NCBI RefSeq assembly: GCF_018403265.1
Contig: NZ_BOSI01000003.1
Location: forward strand, 484,160 to 548,159
Direction: 5' to 3'
Origin: Paenibacillus sp. J31TS4
GTDB lineage: Bacteria; Bacillota; Bacilli; Paenibacillales; NBRC-103111
DNA length: 64,000 bases
The notes beneath the pieces were generated by a model. The model was not told the DNA's origin. It made no database searches and was given only the letters and a program-made list of their open reading frames with translations. Position 1 is the first letter of the stretch, and each line of letters starts with the position of its first letter. A program made the position numbers and the translations under genes. Shown here one piece after another: positions 8,357 to 15,723 of the stretch.

Positions 8357-8495
8357 GGCAGTCATGAGCGGGCTTTATTAACGATGGTTAGTTCTAACTT
8401 GCGATTGAACAGTAACATCCATGCATTGGCGAAAAGTATGCTCATGGTTATATAGAACAGATAACGGATGTCGTACACCGCAGACATCGTACCTC

Positions 8496-8615
8496 ATCAA
8501 TGAGACCGGAGCCACTTACGTGTTTGACCGCGGCTATGTCGATTATTCCGCCTTCGACCGATACTGCGATCAGGGTATCTTCTACGTAACGCGTTTGAAG
8601 AAAAATGCGTCGGAA
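8496..8615 (+). pseudogene. Fragment of an IS4-type DDE transposase
   Basis: A short in-frame stretch reads GATYVFDRGYVDYSAFDRYC followed by an IFYVTRLKKNA-like segment. This is characteristic of the catalytic core of IS4-superfamily transposases around the second Asp (the FDRGY motif). No N-terminal part, Glu-containing C-terminal part or terminal inverted repeats remain, so this is a remnant. It marks past insertion-sequence activity between R3 and the metallophosphoesterase gene. Confidence 0.75.
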
Positions 8616-8714
8616 GGGAATCCGAATCAAATCGTTCTACGGAGCAGTGAACGTGCTGTAATGAAGTAAAGGATGGATTGCACTAATCGCTTTTTGCTTA
8701 CAAAAACATAAGTG

Positions 8715-9815
8715 TTAGAATCGAATCTCTTCCAGAATATTCTTCTTATCGTCCACAAACTGTACCGATATCTGGCCTTCATCCAACGTAATTGCCGCAC
8801 CGATAAAGCCTTCCCTTCCATCTTCCCCCTTCGGAAGAGGCTTTGCACCCACTACAATAGGACATGGTTGACCCAAATGATCTTCAGGACATCCCGGCAT
8901 CCAGACCGCGGTTCTATGCAGATGACCGCTCAGCATAAGATCCGGCTTAATTTCATTCTTAAGGACATAGCACCACTCTTTATAAATATCCTGCTCAATA
9001 TCAAAGGGAGGCTTCTGCACATAAGAAAATGGCTGGTGTACAATGACAACTTTATATTCGTAATGATTGTATTCCTGTGTCTGTGCCACCTTTTTCAAAA
9101 ATTCCGTTTGCCGCTTTCTGAATGCATGGCAACAGATGGTGTTGCCGTATTCTGCATGGGAATCATCCTTGTCCTCACCGCAGTCCAATACCAAACCCCA
9201 AAGCTTTCCCACATGGAAGGTAAAATAGGAATTTCCATGCTGCGTAGGGGTATACTCGGCAATGTTCTCGGCATAGATTCCACGGGTATCGTGGTTTCCT
9301 CTGGAAAAAACACAAGGAATGTAGCCCTGTGTAACTTCAGCGCAGATGCGGTAAATGGCGTCAAAGTTTTCAAGTTTTCCACTGTGATCCGGAATATCCC
9401 CGTTCAGCACTAGCAAATCGATATCACCCTCCATTGCCTGTGCGGCCAGAACCGGGGATTCTACACGATTGTGTGCATCGGCAATATGAAAAATACGGAT
9501 TCTGTCACCCTGAACGGGACGGAAAGAAAACCGATGACGTACAACCTCCTCCGTTTCGGGGTGATAGGGCTTGCGTTCAATCATTTTCCGATAGCATACG
9601 GTATATTCTTTAGCATCGTCCAATGCCAGGCATGGCACACTTATGCGGTGCAGTGTAGTATGAGAACGAAGAATACCGTTAGAATCGTCATAATAGCATT
9701 CTTCTTTTATTTCAACCCACATAAGGCACTCTGCAGAAACAGGTACCATAATCTGATATTCATCCCCTACGGCAAATACGGTCGGGGTCATTCTTAAAAG
9801 TTCTGGTAAGTTCAT
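8715..9815 (-). CDS. Calcineurin-like metallophosphoesterase
   Basis: The protein has 366 residues. The C-terminal two thirds carry the dimetal phosphoesterase motifs in order: IFHIADAH (D-x-H), VLNGDIPDH (GD), FSRGNHDTRG (GNHD), VIVHQPF (H) and MLSGHLHRTAVW (GHxH). The N-terminal roughly 100 residues form a beta-rich, fibronectin-like segment resembling those before purple-acid-phosphatase-type domains. There is no signal peptide, so it acts in the cytoplasm. The ATG at 9815 has GGAG nine bases upstream; a 15-residue N-terminal extension is possible but lacks a good site. It stands alone, and its natural phosphoester substrate cannot be told. Confidence 0.87.
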   Translation of the reverse strand: MNLPELLRMTPTVFAVGDEYQIMVPVSAECLMWVEIKEECYYDDSNGILRSHTTLHRISVPCLALDDAKEYTVCYRKMIERKPYHPETEEVVRHRFSFRPVQGDRIRIFHIADAHNRVESPVLAAQAMEGDIDLLVLNGDIPDHSGKLENFDAIYRICAEVTQGYIPCVFSRGNHDTRGIYAENIAEYTPTQHGNSYFTFHVGKLWGLVLDCGEDKDDSHAEYGNTICCHAFRKRQTEFLKKVAQTQEYNHYEYKVVIVHQPFSYVQKPPFDIEQDIYKEWCYVLKNEIKPDLMLSGHLHRTAVWMPGCPEDHLGQPCPIVVGAKPLPKGEDGREGFIGAAITLDEGQISVQFVDDKKNILEEIRF

Positions 9816-10097
9816 GTTAAACACTCCCGTCAGTAACTTTACATTAATATAAAGATACATGAGCTAAAAACAACCTATCATGCTTTGGGATGATCAAGCC
9901 CGGCTGAATTCAAACCTCTCATCAATTATCATCTAGGCCCCCGTACTCCCGGTAAGGTTGTCCCGATGCACGTGTCCAGGCCCAAAGTAATTATTCGACA
10001 AACCCCAAATAATTCCTTCATAGTTATTTTAAGAGATCTTTCCTCTTAGTGAAAAAGTTTAAATCCTTGGTGATCACTTTCTAATAAAAAAAGAAAA
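9816..10097. other. Spacer before the displaced ssrA fragment
   Basis: No coding region is visible between the metallophosphoesterase start and the ssrA-like fragment. The sequence is AT-richer than the neighbouring genes. Confidence 0.4.
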
Positions 10098-10120
10098 TAT
10101 CCACTCCAGTTGTGGATTTA
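10098..10120 (-). terminator. Terminator attached to the displaced ssrA 3' fragment
   Basis: An ATCCACAACTGGAGTGGAT hairpin on the minus strand is followed by a T-rich run. It corresponds in position to the terminator that follows the genuine tmRNA gene. Confidence 0.65.
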
Positions 10121-10125
10121 GCATA

Positions 10126-10210
10126 TGGAAACGAGGGGGTTTGAACTCCTGTCCGAAAATAACGCCATACAGGCATCTACGGGTGTAGTCTCCGTTTTGA
10201 TGTTACCACT
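10126..10210 (-). pseudogene. Displaced 3' end of ssrA (tmRNA), about 85 bases
   Basis: Read on the minus strand, this stretch matches the last 85 or so bases of the genuine tmRNA gene at 20475 to 20839. It contains ACTACACCCGTAGATGCCTG, GGCGTTATTTTCGGACAG and a T-arm reading GAGTTCAAACCCC. The acceptor end is degraded (CGTTTCCA instead of CGCCTCCACCA), and nothing upstream resembles the tag-coding part. Several differences, such as ACGGAGAC for ACCGTGAC, suggest divergence or a foreign origin. Duplicated 3' ends of tmRNA genes are the usual footprint of integrative elements that use ssrA as attachment site. The orientation is the same as that of the intact gene. Confidence 0.85.
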
Positions 10211-10252
10211 ACGATTCATACGAATTAGGAAATGACATAACTTCCTAGTGGA

Positions 10253-10285
10253 GTTAATGGTCCATTAACAAATCGATTCTATACT
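10253..10285 (+). promoter_or_regulatory. Perfect palindrome overlapping a promoter of the HD-domain gene
   Basis: GTTAATGG-T-CCATTAAC (10253 to 10269) is an exact inverted repeat with a one-base centre. A TATACT -10 box follows at 10280 to 10285, so the palindrome would cover the -35 region. It lies 46 bases before the HD gene and is a plausible repressor site. Confidence 0.55.
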
Positions 10286-10330
10286 GTACTTGTAACAACA
10301 CGCCATTCCTCCAAGAAAGGAGTTCACAAT

Positions 10331-10960
10331 ATGGGTATTCATGCTTATTTCCAATCGCTAACCGATTTAGAGCGAATTATCCGTTGCCCGGGGAAATTTA
10401 AATTTCAGGAGCATAGTGTCTCCGCTCATTCCTGGAAGGTCGTTCAATATGCCAAGACATTGGCGGATATCGAAGAAAGTAATGGAGTCGTTGTAGATTG
10501 GAAAAAGCTATACGAAATAACCAGCAGTCATGATTACGGCGAGATTTTTATTGGAGATATTAAAACACCCGTGAAGCACTATTCGCTGGAGCTTCGAGCC
10601 ATGCTGCAAAAAGTAGAAGAGGGCATGGTCGCTCATTTCATCGACGAGCATATTCCAAAAGAATTTCAGCTCATCTTTCGCAGACAACTGCGGGAAGGCA
10701 AAGACGATTCCGTGGAAGGACAAATATTGGAAGTTGCTGATAAACTCGATCAAATCTATGAGGCCTTTGCAGAGCTGCAGCGAGGGAATACAGAAAAAGA
10801 ATTCATCCTGATGTATCGAAATGCTCTTATAAAGATTAAAGGAATCAAGCTTCATTGCGTTCACTATTTTCTTCATAATATTTTGCCGGATCTCGTTCAT
10901 GAGGGGTCAAGATCTCCTATCGATATTGAACAGATCACGAAGGAAGCGCTGGCTTCTTAA
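10331..10960 (+). CDS. HD-domain hydrolase, YfbR/5'-deoxynucleotidase-like
   Basis: The 209-residue protein carries the HD-domain metal ligands: EHSVSAHSW (first His residues), SHDYGEIFIGDIKTP (the HD pair) and VADKLDQIYEAF (late Asp). The spacing and the IGDIKTPVK stretch resemble YfbR/HDDC2-type proteins, which dephosphorylate deoxynucleoside 5'-monophosphates. The ATG follows AAGGAG at eight bases. The gene is preceded by a promoter overlapping a perfect palindrome, and the VOC gene follows 100 bases later in the same direction. It lies just inside the displaced ssrA fragment. Nucleotide hydrolysis is the most likely chemistry, but the exact substrate is inferred from the family. Confidence 0.8.
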   Translation: MGIHAYFQSLTDLERIIRCPGKFKFQEHSVSAHSWKVVQYAKTLADIEESNGVVVDWKKLYEITSSHDYGEIFIGDIKTPVKHYSLELRAMLQKVEEGMVAHFIDEHIPKEFQLIFRRQLREGKDDSVEGQILEVADKLDQIYEAFAELQRGNTEKEFILMYRNALIKIKGIKLHCVHYFLHNILPDLVHEGSRSPIDIEQITKEALAS

Positions 10961-11060
10961 GGGGAAATCGAATAAGGTTCTATCTTTCTCATCCTAATGA
11001 AGAAGGAGAATCCCTAACAAAAGGAAAAGATTAAGAGATGCCGAACATTAGGAGGAGAAC

Positions 11061-11456
11061 ATGAGCAGATTAGTGCATTTTGAAATTCATGTAGGCGATA
11101 TGGAGCGCGCCAAGAAGTTTTACGGAGAGGTATTTGGCTGGACATTCGAGGATTGGAGCGAGTATGCCGGCATGCCCTATTTTGGAGCTGTGACCGGCCA
11201 TGCCGATGAGCCCGGCATCAACGGGGCTTTGATGCAGCGGCAAGGACCTTCCCCCGAGCCCGGCCAAGCCTTGAATGGCTATGCCTGTACGATCGGAGTG
11301 GACCATTACGATGCTACGGAGGCCGCCATTCTTCAGCATGGAGGCAAAGTTGCGTTGCCCAAATATGCGCTCCCAGGAATGGCGTGGCAGGGGTATTATC
11401 TGGACCCCGAAGGAAATCTATTTGGGATTCATCAACCCGATAAAAACGCCAAATAG
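11061..11456 (+). CDS. VOC (glyoxalase/bleomycin-resistance) family protein
   Basis: The 131-residue protein has the paired beta-alpha-beta-beta-beta modules of the vicinal oxygen chelate fold. It starts with LVHFEIHVGDMERAKKFYGEVFGW, continues through GINGALMQR and ends with GYYLDPEGNLFGIHQPD. His7 or His11 and the Glu in DPEGN are in the usual metal-ligand positions. Family members act as lyases, dioxygenases or binding proteins. The sequence resembles the small uncharacterised lactoylglutathione-lyase-like group, so no substrate is given. AGGAGGAG lies seven bases before the ATG. Repeat R4 follows 40 bases after the stop, and its terminator stem would also work in this direction. Confidence 0.87.
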   Translation: MSRLVHFEIHVGDMERAKKFYGEVFGWTFEDWSEYAGMPYFGAVTGHADEPGINGALMQRQGPSPEPGQALNGYACTIGVDHYDATEAAILQHGGKVALPKYALPGMAWQGYYLDPEGNLFGIHQPDKNAK

Positions 11457-11496
11457 ATTGCCGGCAAACTCCAAGATCCCCCCGCCCCATTGCAGA

Positions 11497-11583
11497 CAAA
11501 ACAACAACCCCGACCACTTGCGGTCGGGGTTCTTCATGCTGGAGGCCGAACCGGCAGGCAAATCCGCGGTTCGCTGGAGTGTA
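11497..11583 (-). repeat. Two-hairpin repeat R4 with compensatory stem changes
   Basis: On the minus strand hairpin 1 reads CGAACCG...CGGTTCG, where other copies read GAATTGTGG...CCACGATTC. Both arms have changed together and pairing is kept. GGCCTCCAGCATGAAGAAC and a CCCCGACC/GGTCGGGG terminator with a T-rich tail follow. It abuts the MFS stop codon and also lies after the rightward VOC gene, so it can end both transcripts. Confidence 0.85.
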
Positions 11584-11587
11584 ATGC

Positions 11588-12850
11588 TTAGGATTTGACA
11601 CGAATCTCCCGGGTTTTCACAACGGGATCGACCCTCCCGTATAACGAAGCGAGCAAGAGTAAATGAAGGAGATACAAGCCCGCTATACTATAGAACACCA
11701 TGGGAATGCCAAACTGACTTGCCATTAGCCCGCCGAATAACGCACCTGCTACGTTGCCCATTGAATTGGCGCTCGTATTGTACGCAAAGGCACGGCCTTG
11801 GCTGTCCAAGGGCACGAGACGACGGACTAACGAGCTGATCGAGGGCACCAAGCCTCCGACGCATAATCCGGTCAAAAATCGTGTGCCCATCAACAGCCAC
11901 GGATTCGAGATGGTGGCCTGGGGGATATAGAGAAGCGAAATTAGGAGGAGACAGACCAGAAGGATGGGCAGATGCCCGTGGCGATCCCCCCATCTTCCCA
12001 GATAGGGTGCCGATAGGACCGTGCCAAGAGCACTCGAGGCGAATAGCAGACCGGCCATTAGCTCAACATGCTCCTCAATCTGCATACTCTTCACATAGAG
12101 TGTTAGAATCGGACTGATGCTCTGAAAGCTGGCAGCGATGAAAAACGTAGATCCGAACAGCAGGAGAAGGACCGGCGACTGCTTAACCAGCTCACGATTT
12201 GCACTGCTTTGCCTCTCCAGATTCCTGGACCGATTCGGCTTGAATGCAAACAAGGGCCACTGAAAGCGAAATCGTTCATAAGTCCCCGTTTCCTTCACGC
12301 CGAACAGGACCAACACCGTAGCGATCAAGAGAAACAGACCGGTAAGGAAGAACGAAGGGCGCATACCGAGCCACTCTGCGATCAGTCCGCCGAGAAGCGG
12401 CCCCAGCAGCTGCCCGGATACTTGCCCCGTTTGCAGCGTTCCCAATGCCCGGCCTACCTCGCTGCTTGGCGTCTCCGTTGCCACAAGAGCGGCGGACGCC
12501 GCCGAGAAGCCCGCCATCATTCCGAAAACGGCGCGCAGCAGGAGGAGCTGTACCGGTGTGTGGACAAGTCCCATGCAGACGATGATGATGGTAAGGCCGA
12601 TCCCCGAACGGATCATCGTCAGCTTTTTTCCGTATTTGTCGGAGAGTCTGCCCCAGAATGGAGAGACAAGCGCCACCATGACGTGATTGATCCCGAAGAT
12701 CATCGCTGACCATAGTGCCGCCTGCTTCTCGTCGTGAATGCCGAGCTCTTGCACGTAAAGCGGCAGGAAGGGGACGATCATGCTAAATCCCGCCGTACAA
12801 AAAAAGTTGCCGAACCATAAAATGTACAAATTGCGTTTCCAGGCGTTCAT
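11588..12850 (-). CDS. MFS multidrug-type efflux transporter
   Basis: The 420-residue protein shows twelve hydrophobic segments in two halves. The motif A loop between spans 2 and 3 reads GRLSDKYGKK (about residues 67 to 76), and a second-half copy reads GRWGDRHGHLP. The proton-antiporter motif appears as LGPLLGGLIAEWLG. This fits the DHA1 drug:H+ antiporter group (Blt/YqjV-like). The ATG at 12850 follows GAAGGA seven bases away and opens the typical MNAWKRNLYILWFGNFF start; longer forms run into upstream spacer. The AraC gene lies 99 bases upstream in the same orientation. The substrate is unknown. Confidence 0.88.
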   Translation of the reverse strand: MNAWKRNLYILWFGNFFCTAGFSMIVPFLPLYVQELGIHDEKQAALWSAMIFGINHVMVALVSPFWGRLSDKYGKKLTMIRSGIGLTIIIVCMGLVHTPVQLLLLRAVFGMMAGFSAASAALVATETPSSEVGRALGTLQTGQVSGQLLGPLLGGLIAEWLGMRPSFFLTGLFLLIATVLVLFGVKETGTYERFRFQWPLFAFKPNRSRNLERQSSANRELVKQSPVLLLLFGSTFFIAASFQSISPILTLYVKSMQIEEHVELMAGLLFASSALGTVLSAPYLGRWGDRHGHLPILLVCLLLISLLYIPQATISNPWLLMGTRFLTGLCVGGLVPSISSLVRRLVPLDSQGRAFAYNTSANSMGNVAGALFGGLMASQFGIPMVFYSIAGLYLLHLLLLASLYGRVDPVVKTREIRVKS

Positions 12851-12949
12851 CGGGCGATCCTTCTTTGCTGGGAAATGATTAACTGTCTTGAGGCCTAACC
12901 ACATGCTCACTGGTTCCCCCAGGCAGGACGGGGAAGTCACAGATCTCGC

Positions 12950-13795
12950 TTATGGCTTGAGTACTTGCTTCGCGTAGGAAGAAGGCGTCATACCGGTTAT
13001 CCGTTTGAAGACCCGGCTGAAATAAAATTCGTCCTCATAGCCGACCAGCTTGGAAATGTCGGTTAAAGCCAAGCCGGATTGCTCCAGCAGTTCCTTCGCC
13101 CTCGCGATCCGCAGACGGATGATGTAATCTTTCGGTGCGAATCCGGTGAGACGCTTGAACTGCCTCGAGTAATAACCGGTGCTAAGTCCCGCCAGCCTGG
13201 CCAACTGTTCAACGGTCAAAGCCGAGTGAACATGATCGGCAATATACCCGCACGTGTATTGAATGGCCGAATCTGCATCGGTGCTGCACTGCTGGTCGTA
13301 CAGATTCTCGATCAAGGAAAGCCAAAGCTCGCGGAACGCCAAGCTGCACCGATACTGCGAGAGAGGGTCGTAATCTTTCCAAAGCCGAAACACATGGTCG
13401 AAGCCTCTCTGGACCTCGGCTGGACGAATAGGCGTCATCAAGCCGCGCAAAGGGGCAAGCCAGCTGTCTGCCGATTTGGTTATCCACTCGCTCTTCTCGG
13501 TATAGCACATCCGGTAGTCGAACCGAATATGATAGATTTCCACGTCTTCCTTCTCCGAGATGGACCATTCGAACGTCGTCTCCGGGACGAATACCAGGAT
13601 CGCTCCCGCCTGCAGCGCGTATTTGACGTTATTCATCACGTAATAGCCCGACCCTCTGACCACATAGTGCAGAGAGTGGATTTTGTGAAGATACGGCGCT
13701 TGATACGTTCCGGCCGGCAGAATGGTTCTTCCGGCAAACAGAACCGAGAAGACGGATTTATGGAGATGGTCGGCTACTTGAATTGCGCTGGGCAT
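12950..13795 (-). CDS. AraC-family transcriptional regulator with cupin sensor domain
   Basis: The 281-residue protein has an N-terminal AraC-type cupin at about 15 to 110 (LHYVVRGSGYYVMNNVKYAL, GAILVFVPET). A two-part AraC helix-turn-helix region follows at about 180 to 281: LTVEQLARLAGLSTGYYSRQ and LTDISKLVGYEDEFYFSRVF with the FKRITGMTPSSYA signature. Such proteins usually respond to a small molecule, often a sugar, and activate adjacent genes. The ATG follows AAGGAGAG. It lies between PhyH (32 bases upstream) and the MFS gene, all leftward, so it may control one or both. The effector is not evident. Confidence 0.9.
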   Translation of the reverse strand: MPSAIQVADHLHKSVFSVLFAGRTILPAGTYQAPYLHKIHSLHYVVRGSGYYVMNNVKYALQAGAILVFVPETTFEWSISEKEDVEIYHIRFDYRMCYTEKSEWITKSADSWLAPLRGLMTPIRPAEVQRGFDHVFRLWKDYDPLSQYRCSLAFRELWLSLIENLYDQQCSTDADSAIQYTCGYIADHVHSALTVEQLARLAGLSTGYYSRQFKRLTGFAPKDYIIRLRIARAKELLEQSGLALTDISKLVGYEDEFYFSRVFKRITGMTPSSYAKQVLKP

Positions 13796-13827
13796 GATGG
13801 ACTCTCTCCTTGCGGGGGAAGATTAGT

Positions 13828-14520
13828 TCAATTGGCTGGCCGGAGAACCAGATGCTGCTTTCCCCGCCCAATCGGTACCGTTGCTTCCTGGTACGAAACG
13901 ATGAACGCCCTTCGGGCATGGTCCGTTTCATTTCCTCTCGAGGAATGCCAGGTTAACGCGTGAAACAAAAGCATGGAGCCCGCCTGCATCGGAACCGGTT
14001 CGGCTTTTGACAAATCGAGCTGCTGCTCGGCAAGCGCCCTCCGACACGTCCCCTCCGGCTGAACCGAATAAGGGAGCAAGCCTTGCTTGTGGCTGCCCGG
14101 AACGACCCATAAGCATCCGTTCCGTTCATTGGTATCCTGCAGCGGTACCCAGATCGACATGCGCGTATCGCTGTTCACCACTTCCGCATAATAAGCGTCA
14201 TCCTGGTGCCAATGACAGATCGACGGACTGTGCGGCAGCTTGGTCAACAGCTTGGAGGAAAAGATGGAGATGCCCGGCTTCACGATATCCTCGATTAAGT
14301 TCAGAATGCGTTCGTCTTGAGCGAACTGCTTCGTCGTGTCCGTCAGCATCGCAAGCTGGTAGGTGAAGCCTTCATGCTCTCCCGTGGTTCGAATCTGTCC
14401 TTCGCAACCATCGAGCTCCGCATTCATCTCGGACAATTCCTCCCTCGTAAATACATTCGGCACGACTACGAAGCCAAACTCTTCATAATGGCGTTTCTCT
14501 GCCACCGTCAATTTTCTCAC
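13828..14520 (-). CDS. Phytanoyl-CoA dioxygenase (PhyH)-family Fe(II)/2-oxoglutarate enzyme
   Basis: The 230-residue protein has the PhyH double-stranded beta-helix layout. The metal triad is visible as H105-x-D107 in CHWHQDDAYY and H192 in LTWHSSRGN, and the Arg pair near 203/204 (HARRAFIVSY) fits binding of 2-oxoglutarate. The N-terminal VAEKRHYEEFGFVVVPNVF stretch is typical of the family. These enzymes hydroxylate small molecules, including secondary metabolites. The start is GTG at 14520, chosen because AGGAGGGAG lies just upstream; longer in-frame forms read through repeat R5. It shares direction and short spacing with the AraC and MFS genes, so the three may form a unit for modification and export of one compound, which is inference. 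Confidence 0.85.
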   Translation of the reverse strand: MRKLTVAEKRHYEEFGFVVVPNVFTREELSEMNAELDGCEGQIRTTGEHEGFTYQLAMLTDTTKQFAQDERILNLIEDIVKPGISIFSSKLLTKLPHSPSICHWHQDDAYYAEVVNSDTRMSIWVPLQDTNERNGCLWVVPGSHKQGLLPYSVQPEGTCRRALAEQQLDLSKAEPVPMQAGSMLLFHALTWHSSRGNETDHARRAFIVSYQEATVPIGRGKQHLVLRPAN

Positions 14521-14651
14521 TTGGCTCCCTCCTCTTGTTTCTTGTCTGCATGCATTGTAGCACTTAGCTCTCCGGCCCCGCCATGGAGAAATCGGTTCCC
14601 CGATCTGGACGAATCGGATGTCCTGCACGTCCTTTCCGGCAAACCCCCAAC

Positions 14652-14739
14652 AAAGCAAAACCCCGACCTCTTGCAGTCGGGGTTCTTCATGGGTGAGGCG
14701 AACTGTGACTGTGCAACTCCACAATTCGCCGCCGCGTGA
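14652..14739 (-). repeat. Two-hairpin repeat R5
   Basis: On the minus strand GGCGAATTGTG pairs with CACAGTTCGCC, then CTCACCCATGAAGAAC precedes a CCCCGACTGC/GGTCGGGG-type terminator and TTTTGCTTT. It lies about 130 bases upstream of the PhyH start, with no leftward gene just before it, so here it is not simply a gene-end terminator. Confidence 0.85.
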
Positions 14740-14859
14740 GGGGATGATTTCATTGCTGTTCCAAAAATTTTGCCTAAAGGTTCCAGATGATAGGAAATTC
14801 TCCTGTCTCCTATACCTTCATTTTGAACATCGTCCCGATGATCGGCGCGGCCATTCTGG

Positions 14860-14868
14860 TGCTATAAT
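14860..14868 (+). promoter_or_regulatory. Extended -10 promoter of the SGNH hydrolase gene
   Basis: TGCTATAAT is a perfect extended -10 element 38 bases before the SGNH start codon. No good -35 box is seen, which is common for extended -10 promoters. Confidence 0.6.
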
Positions 14869-14905
14869 CGAACTATATGGAAATGAAGGAGCGGAGCGTG
14901 AAGGA

Positions 14906-15601
14906 ATGATTAACATAAGGGAATGGCAGGATCACCCGGAAAACTCGTACCGTATCATTGCCTTTGGCTCAAGCAACACCGAACTGACGTGGTCAAGCGC
15001 GGGACGGCATAATTGGGTGGATTGGCTCGGTATCAATTTGCGGGAGACAATCGGACGGCATGTTTGCATCGTCAATCAAGGCATCGGAGGGGAAACAAGC
15101 GACGATCTTGTACGACGGCTCGAGAGGGACGTGCTGTCCTTACAGCCTGCGGCCGTCATTATCACGATCGGGGGCAACGACGCCGTACGAGGCATGCCGA
15201 TCGAACAGTATGCGGATAATCTTCGCCGAATTTGCGTGGGGCTAAGGGGGATTCAAGCCGAGCCTGTGCTGCAGACGTACTATTGCCCGCTGTTTCATTT
15301 GTTTGAGGAAGGCTTTCAACAATCGTTCGAGACCATAGTGCAAACGAACCGTGCGCTGGCCGCCGAGATGCAGCTAACGCTGCTCGATACCTATAGCCGA
15401 TTCGAACCCTTTTATCGAAACGAACCCGAAACTTACGAAAAACTGATGCTGGACAGACTCCATGTCAACTATCTAGGAAATCTATTGATGGGCATGTCCA
15501 TCTCCGCCGAACTTGGTCTTCCCGATCTGCGAATTCCAGAAGACATCAAGGCAGAAGCCGATCGGTTGTGGGGGCGGATGAACGAGTGGTGCGGGAAGTA
15601 G
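14906..15601 (+). CDS. SGNH/GDSL-type hydrolase
   Basis: The 231-residue protein shows the SGNH blocks in order: IIAFGSSNTEL with the probable nucleophile Ser23, NQGIGGETSDD (Gly block), TIGGNDAV (Asn block), and LDRLHVNYLG (the Asp-x-x-His of the triad). Family members are esterases that remove acetyl or acyl groups from carbohydrates, lipids or proteins. There is no signal peptide, so it is cytoplasmic. The ATG at 14906 has GGAG nine bases upstream; a longer frame runs back into R5. The gene is flanked by repeats R5 and R6 as a single-gene block. The substrate cannot be told. Confidence 0.88.
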   Translation: MINIREWQDHPENSYRIIAFGSSNTELTWSSAGRHNWVDWLGINLRETIGRHVCIVNQGIGGETSDDLVRRLERDVLSLQPAAVIITIGGNDAVRGMPIEQYADNLRRICVGLRGIQAEPVLQTYYCPLFHLFEEGFQQSFETIVQTNRALAAEMQLTLLDTYSRFEPFYRNEPETYEKLMLDRLHVNYLGNLLMGMSISAELGLPDLRIPEDIKAEADRLWGRMNEWCGK

Positions 15602-15623
15602 GGGGTTCCCTTTCCTCAGGATA

Positions 15624-15713
15624 TAAAGCAAAAACCCCGACCTCTTGCGGTTGGGGTTCTTCATGGTGGAGGCGAATCGTGGATATTTAAACCCACAATT
15701 TGCCCCCGCGTGA
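15624..15713 (-). repeat. Two-hairpin repeat R6, best tmRNA-acceptor-like copy
   Basis: On the minus strand GGGGGCAAATTGTGG pairs over 15 positions (one mismatch, two G-U pairs) with CCACGATTCGCCTCC and is followed by ACCATGAAGAAC. The ends equal the acceptor strands of the tmRNA (GGGGGC and GCCTCCACCA). The terminator CCCCAACC...GGTCGGGG and TTTTTGCTTT follow. It lies just after the stop of the large secreted protein. Confidence 0.88.
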
Positions 15714-15723
15714 CATTTATGAC

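Noticed and set aside
8421..8669. Functional insertion sequence
   Set aside because: Only a fragment of the transposase core is left, and terminal inverted repeats are absent.
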